From contig NC_061816.1 of the NCBI RefSeq assembly GCF_021462225.1, positions 7,258,119 through 7,322,118 of the forward strand: a DNA stretch of 64,000 nucleotides, given 5' to 3'. The notes under the pieces are model-generated. The model did no database searches. It was not told the DNA's origin and saw only the letters and a program-made list of their open reading frames with translations. Of this stretch, positions 60,722 through 64,000 are shown in pieces. The translations under genes and the position numbers were made by a program. This DNA comes from Girardinichthys multiradiatus. Taxonomy: Eukaryota > Chordata > Actinopteri > Cyprinodontiformes > Goodeidae. Each line of letters begins with the position of its first letter. Position 1 is the stretch's first letter.

Positions 60722-62289
60722 CAGGTCCTTCTCAAAATATTAGCATATTGTGATAAAGTTCATTATTTTCCATAATGTCATGATAAAAATTTAACATTCA
60801 TATAATTTAGATTCATTGCACACTAACTGAAATATTTAAGGTCTTTTATTGTCTTAATACGGATGATTTTGGCATACAGCTCATGAAAACCCAAAATTCC
60901 TATCTCACAAAATTAGCATATCATTAAAAGGGTCTCTAAATGAGCAATGAACCTAATCATCTGAATCAACGAGTTAAGTCTAAACACCTGCAAAAGATTC
61001 CTGGGGCCTTTAAAACTCCCATCCAGGGTTCATCACTCAAAACCCCAATCATGGGTAAGACTGCCGACCTGACTGCTGTCCAGAAGGCCACTACTGACAC
61101 CCTCAAGCAAGAGGGTAAGACACAGAAAGAAATTTCTGAACAAATAGGCTGTTCCCAGAGTGCTGTATCAAGGCACCTCAGTGGGAAGTCTGTGGGAAGG
61201 AAAAAGTGTGGCAGAAAACGCTGCACAATGAGAAGAGGTGACCGGACCCTGAGGAAGATTTTGGAGAAGGGCCGATTCCAGACCTTGGGGGACCTGCGGA
61301 AGCAGTGGACTGAGTCTGGAGTAGAAACATCCAGAGCCACCGTGCACAGGTGTGTGCAGTAAATGGGCTACAGGTGCCGCATTCCCCAGACCTGGGCTAC
61401 AGAGAAGCAGCACTGGACTGTTGCTCAGTGGTCCAAAGTACTTTTTTCGGATGAAAGCAAATTCTGCATGTCATTTGGAAATCAAGGTGCCAGAGTCTGG
61501 AGGATGACTGGGGAGAAGGAAATGCCAAAATGCCAGAAGTCCAGTGTCAAGTACCCACAGTCAGTGATGGTCTGGGGTGCCGTGTCAGCTGCTGGTGTTG
61601 GTCCACTGTGTTTTATCAAGGGCAGGGTCAATGCAGCTAGCTATCAGGAGATTTTGGAGCACTTCATGCTTCCATCTGCTGAAAAGCTTTTTGGAGATGA
61701 AGATTTCATTTTTCAGCACGACCTGGCACCTGCTCACAGTGCCAAAACCACTGGTAAATGGTTTACTGACCATGGTATCACTGTGCTCAATTGGCCTGCC
61801 AACTGTCCTGACCTGAACCCCATAGAGAATCTGTGGGATATTGTGAAGAGAATGTTGAGAGACTCAAGACCCAACACTCTGGATGAGCTATAGGCCGCTA
61901 TCGAAGCATCCTGGGCCTCCATAAGACCTCAGCAGTGCCACAGGCTGATTGCCTCCATGCCACGCTGCATAGAAGCAGCAATTTCTGTAAAAGGATTCCC
62001 GACCAAGTATTGAGTGCATAACTGTACATGATTATTTGAAGGTTGATGTTTTTTGTATTAAAAACACTTTTCTTTTATTGGTCGGATGAAATATGCTAAT
62101 TTTGTGAGATAGGAATTTTGGGTTTTCATGAGCTGTATGCCAAAATCATCTGTATTAAGACAATAAAAGACCTGAAATATTTCAGTTAGTGTGCAATGAA
62201 TCTAAAATATATGAATGTTAAATTTTCATCATGACATTATGGAAAATATTGAACTTTATCACAATATGCTAATATTTTGAGAGGACCTG
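60722..62289 (+). mobile_element. Tc1-like transposon, copy C, inserted in the tRNA array
   Basis: CAGGTCCTTCTCAAAATATT ends (right end lacks one A), TA at 60720-60721 and 62290-62291. The flanks join to form the normal array spacer (ttgtaaatagaaaatccc). Removing the element plus one TA leaves exactly 307 bp between the tRNA starts at 60551 and 62428, the standard array step. Confidence 0.96.
61051..62013 (+). pseudogene. Tc1 transposase, copy C, two in-frame stops
   Basis: 321-codon frame from MGKTADLTAV, with TAA at 61360-61362 (replacing Glu104 of copy B) and TAG at 61891-61893 (replacing Lys281). DD34E motifs are present (LFSDES, FQHDLAPAH, NPIENLW). It shares the 14-residue deletion with copy B. 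Start chosen by conservation; the frame upstream from 60940 is in the inverted repeat and is not coding. Confidence 0.92.
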
Positions 62290-62427
62290 TAGAAAATCCC
62301 ACGATCCACAAACAGTAGTGCCTTGTGGCTGTTAGAAGAACTATTACCACTGTTTAATTGCTGTAGTAATCGATTTCTTTGGCATGTCTCCTGAATTTTT
62401 GGTAAGCTACCAGTTAAGTGGAGGGTA

Positions 62428-62501
62428 GGTGCTGTGGCTTAGTTGGTCAAAGTGCCTGTCTTGTAAACAGGAGTTCCTGGGTTCAAATCCCAGCTGTGCC
62501 T
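62428..62501 (+). tRNA. tRNA-Thr(TGT), acceptor mismatch
   Basis: Anticodon TGT at 62462-62464. The 3' acceptor reads CTGTGCC, giving a T-T mismatch at the sixth pair; variable loop is AGTTC. Second TGT copy, far from the one at 47932. Confidence 0.8.
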
Positions 62502-63088
62502 CTCAGTTATACTACTTGATTAATGTATGTCCAAGGTCTTTTTAAATGACTGATAGGCAAAAGCTCCTAACTAAGTAGCTTTTGGACTTGTTTTGAAATC
62601 TTACCAACCTAACTACCAGAAACGTTGTGTTGGTTTGCTTTGCCGTCGAATTTATCAAGGCTCAAGTTAATACTGTATGCTTTTTAAAAATAACATGAGA
62701 AGGCATTTTGCTACAAAAACATGGTAGGTATACTAGGACATGTATCTCACGAGGTCAAAGAACCAGACTTGTAAATGGAAATTGCTTGTTTTCACATACA
62801 GTAGTGTGTTGTGGATGTTAGTAAACCAAAGATCCTTGGTTCAAATCCAAGCAGTGCCTTTCACTTACACTGCTTGATTAATGTCATTGAAAGGGGTGAT
62901 TAAATGGCTGATAGGTAACGAGGTCGTACCACCAGATTTGTAAGTAGAAAATCCCGTGTTCCACAAACAGTAGTGCCTTGTGGATGTTAGAAGAACTTTT
63001 ACCACTGGCACTGTTTAATTCCTGTAGTAGTAGATTCCTTTGGGGTGTCTCCTGAATTTTTGGAGAACTACCAGTTAGATGGAGAGTA

Positions 63089-63162
63089 GGCGCTGTGGCT
63101 TAGTTGGTCAAAGTACCTGTCTAGTAAACAGGAGATCCTGGGTTCAAATCCCAGCAGTGCCT
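63089..63162 (+). tRNA. tRNA-Thr(AGT)
   Basis: Intact GGCGCTG subtype; anticodon 63123-63125. Confidence 0.93.
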
Positions 63163-63751
63163 TTCAGTTATACTGCTTGATTAATGTCGTTGAAAGGGCT
63201 TTTTAAAAGTGATCAAATAGCTGATTGGTCATGCCTTTTAAGCAAGTTGATTTTAAATGTTATCAACACAAGTACAAGAAACTTTGTGCTGGTTTGGCTT
63301 TGCACTTGAACTTGTCAAGACTCAAGTGAATGCTGTATGCTTTTGAAAAGAACATGACATGGCAGTTTGCTACAAAAATATGGTAGGTATACTAGGACAT
63401 GTATCTCACGAGGTCAAAGAACCAGACTTGTAAATGGAAATTGCTTGTTTTCACATACAGTAGAGTGTCGTAGATGTTAGTAAACCAAAGATCCTGGGTT
63501 TAAATCCCAGCAATGCCTTTCAGTTACACTGCTTGATTAATGTCATTGAAAGGGCTTTTTAAATGTGAATAAGTGGACGATAAGTTACGAGGTCATACCA
63601 TCAAATTTGTAAATAGAAAATCCCATGATCCTCAAACAGTAGTGCCTTGTGGCTGTTAGAAGAACTATTACCACTGTTTCATTGCTGTACTAATCGATTT
63701 CTTTGGCATGTCTCTTGAATTTTTGGAGAACTACCAATTAAATGGAGGGTA

Positions 63752-63825
63752 GGCGCTGAGGCTTAGTTGGTCAAAGTACCTGTCTAGTAAACTGGAGATC
63801 CTGGGTTCAAATCCCAGCAGTGCCT
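63752..63825 (+). tRNA. tRNA-Thr(AGT), lost U8 and U29-U41 mismatch
   Basis: A8 as in 54710, and the anticodon stem reads CCTGT/ACTGG, a T-T mismatch at the third pair. The array continues past the window end. Confidence 0.72.
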
Positions 63826-64000
63826 TTCAGTTATACTGCTTGATTAATGTCATTGAAAGGGCTTTTTAAATGTGAATAAGTGGACGATAAGTTACGAGGT
63901 CATACCATCAAATTTGTAAATAGAAAATCCTACGATCCACAAACAGTAGTGCCTTGTGGCTGTTAGAAGAACTATTACCACTGGTTAATTGCTGTATTAA

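Larger units (their letters stand above)
47840..64000 (+). repeat. Tandem tRNA-Thr array with higher-order repeat structure
   Basis: Thirty tRNA-Thr copies, all on the + strand. From 49533 onward successive starts are 307 bp or 661-669 bp apart. The long step is a 307-bp unit plus about 361 bp carrying a deleted tRNA relic. Relics (3' parts with B box) are at about 48329, 49270, 50228, 51203, 52486, 53148, 54123, 55713, 56375, 57350, 58633, 59295, 60271, 62819 and 63478, each about 40 nt. Blocks 49840-52759 (2,920), 52760-55986 (3,227) and 55987-58906 (2,920) are successive higher-order repeats, and 58907 onward starts a fourth. The 68-codon frames that recur from 49841, 50816, 53736 and 56963 are read-through of tRNA and spacer, not genes. 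Confidence 0.95.

Noticed and set aside
47932..64000. CRISPR-like reading of the regularly spaced repeats
   Set aside because: The repeat unit is a 74-nt tRNA and the spacers are themselves repeated, not unique; eukaryotic context.
47932..64000. tRNA-derived SINE family
   Set aside because: Copies are tandem, same strand, with constant steps and no A-rich tails or target duplications, so this is a local array and not dispersed retroposons.

Overview
This window is vertebrate, almost certainly teleost fish, nuclear DNA. It is AT-rich and intron-dominated. It carries many Tc1/mariner-type transposons at all stages of decay, an L2/CR1-type LINE, other teleost-style repeats, spliced genes with GT-AG introns, and vertebrate-type tRNA-Thr genes. 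No prokaryotic feature is present.

Region 1 (1-4,263, + strand): the last seven coding exons of a kinesin-1 heavy chain gene (kif5 family), covering the end of the coiled coil and the short C-terminal tail. Region 2 (4.3-18.2 kb) has no confidently supported host gene. It holds a SINE-like repeat, a PIF/Harbinger-type element with TTA target duplication carrying a MADF-like exon, two nearly full-length Tc1 copies (one nested in an older transposon), a DD36E mariner-like element with one stop codon, another Tc1 relic, and a large palindrome whose arms enclose GATA/CTAT and AT microsatellites.

Region 3 (18.3-46.7 kb): a tandem pair of immunoglobulin-superfamily genes of CD2/SLAM/CD48 type on the + strand. 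The first copy has a signal peptide, V-like domain (two exons), C2 domain (two exons), transmembrane exon and a long cytoplasmic tail built from many small symmetric phase-1 exons that were themselves duplicated. The second copy has a frameshift in the V exon and lacks the second V exon and both C2 exons, so it is a pseudogene. Introns and spacer are full of Tc1 relics, a 5'-truncated LINE, a solo LTR and two copies of a teleost dispersed repeat.

Region 4 (47.9-64 kb, runs off the window): a tandem array of tRNA-Thr genes, with 30 copies spaced in steps of about 307 and 661-669 bp and arranged in a higher-order repeat of about 2.9-3.2 kb. By eye 16 copies look intact (14 AGT, 1 TGT, 1 CGT); the others carry stem or core defects. 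A Tc1 element sits in one spacer, with all sibling spacers as empty-site references.

All statements come from reading the sequence. No alignment, tRNA scan or database search was run, and exon joins are inferred from splice sites and phase.
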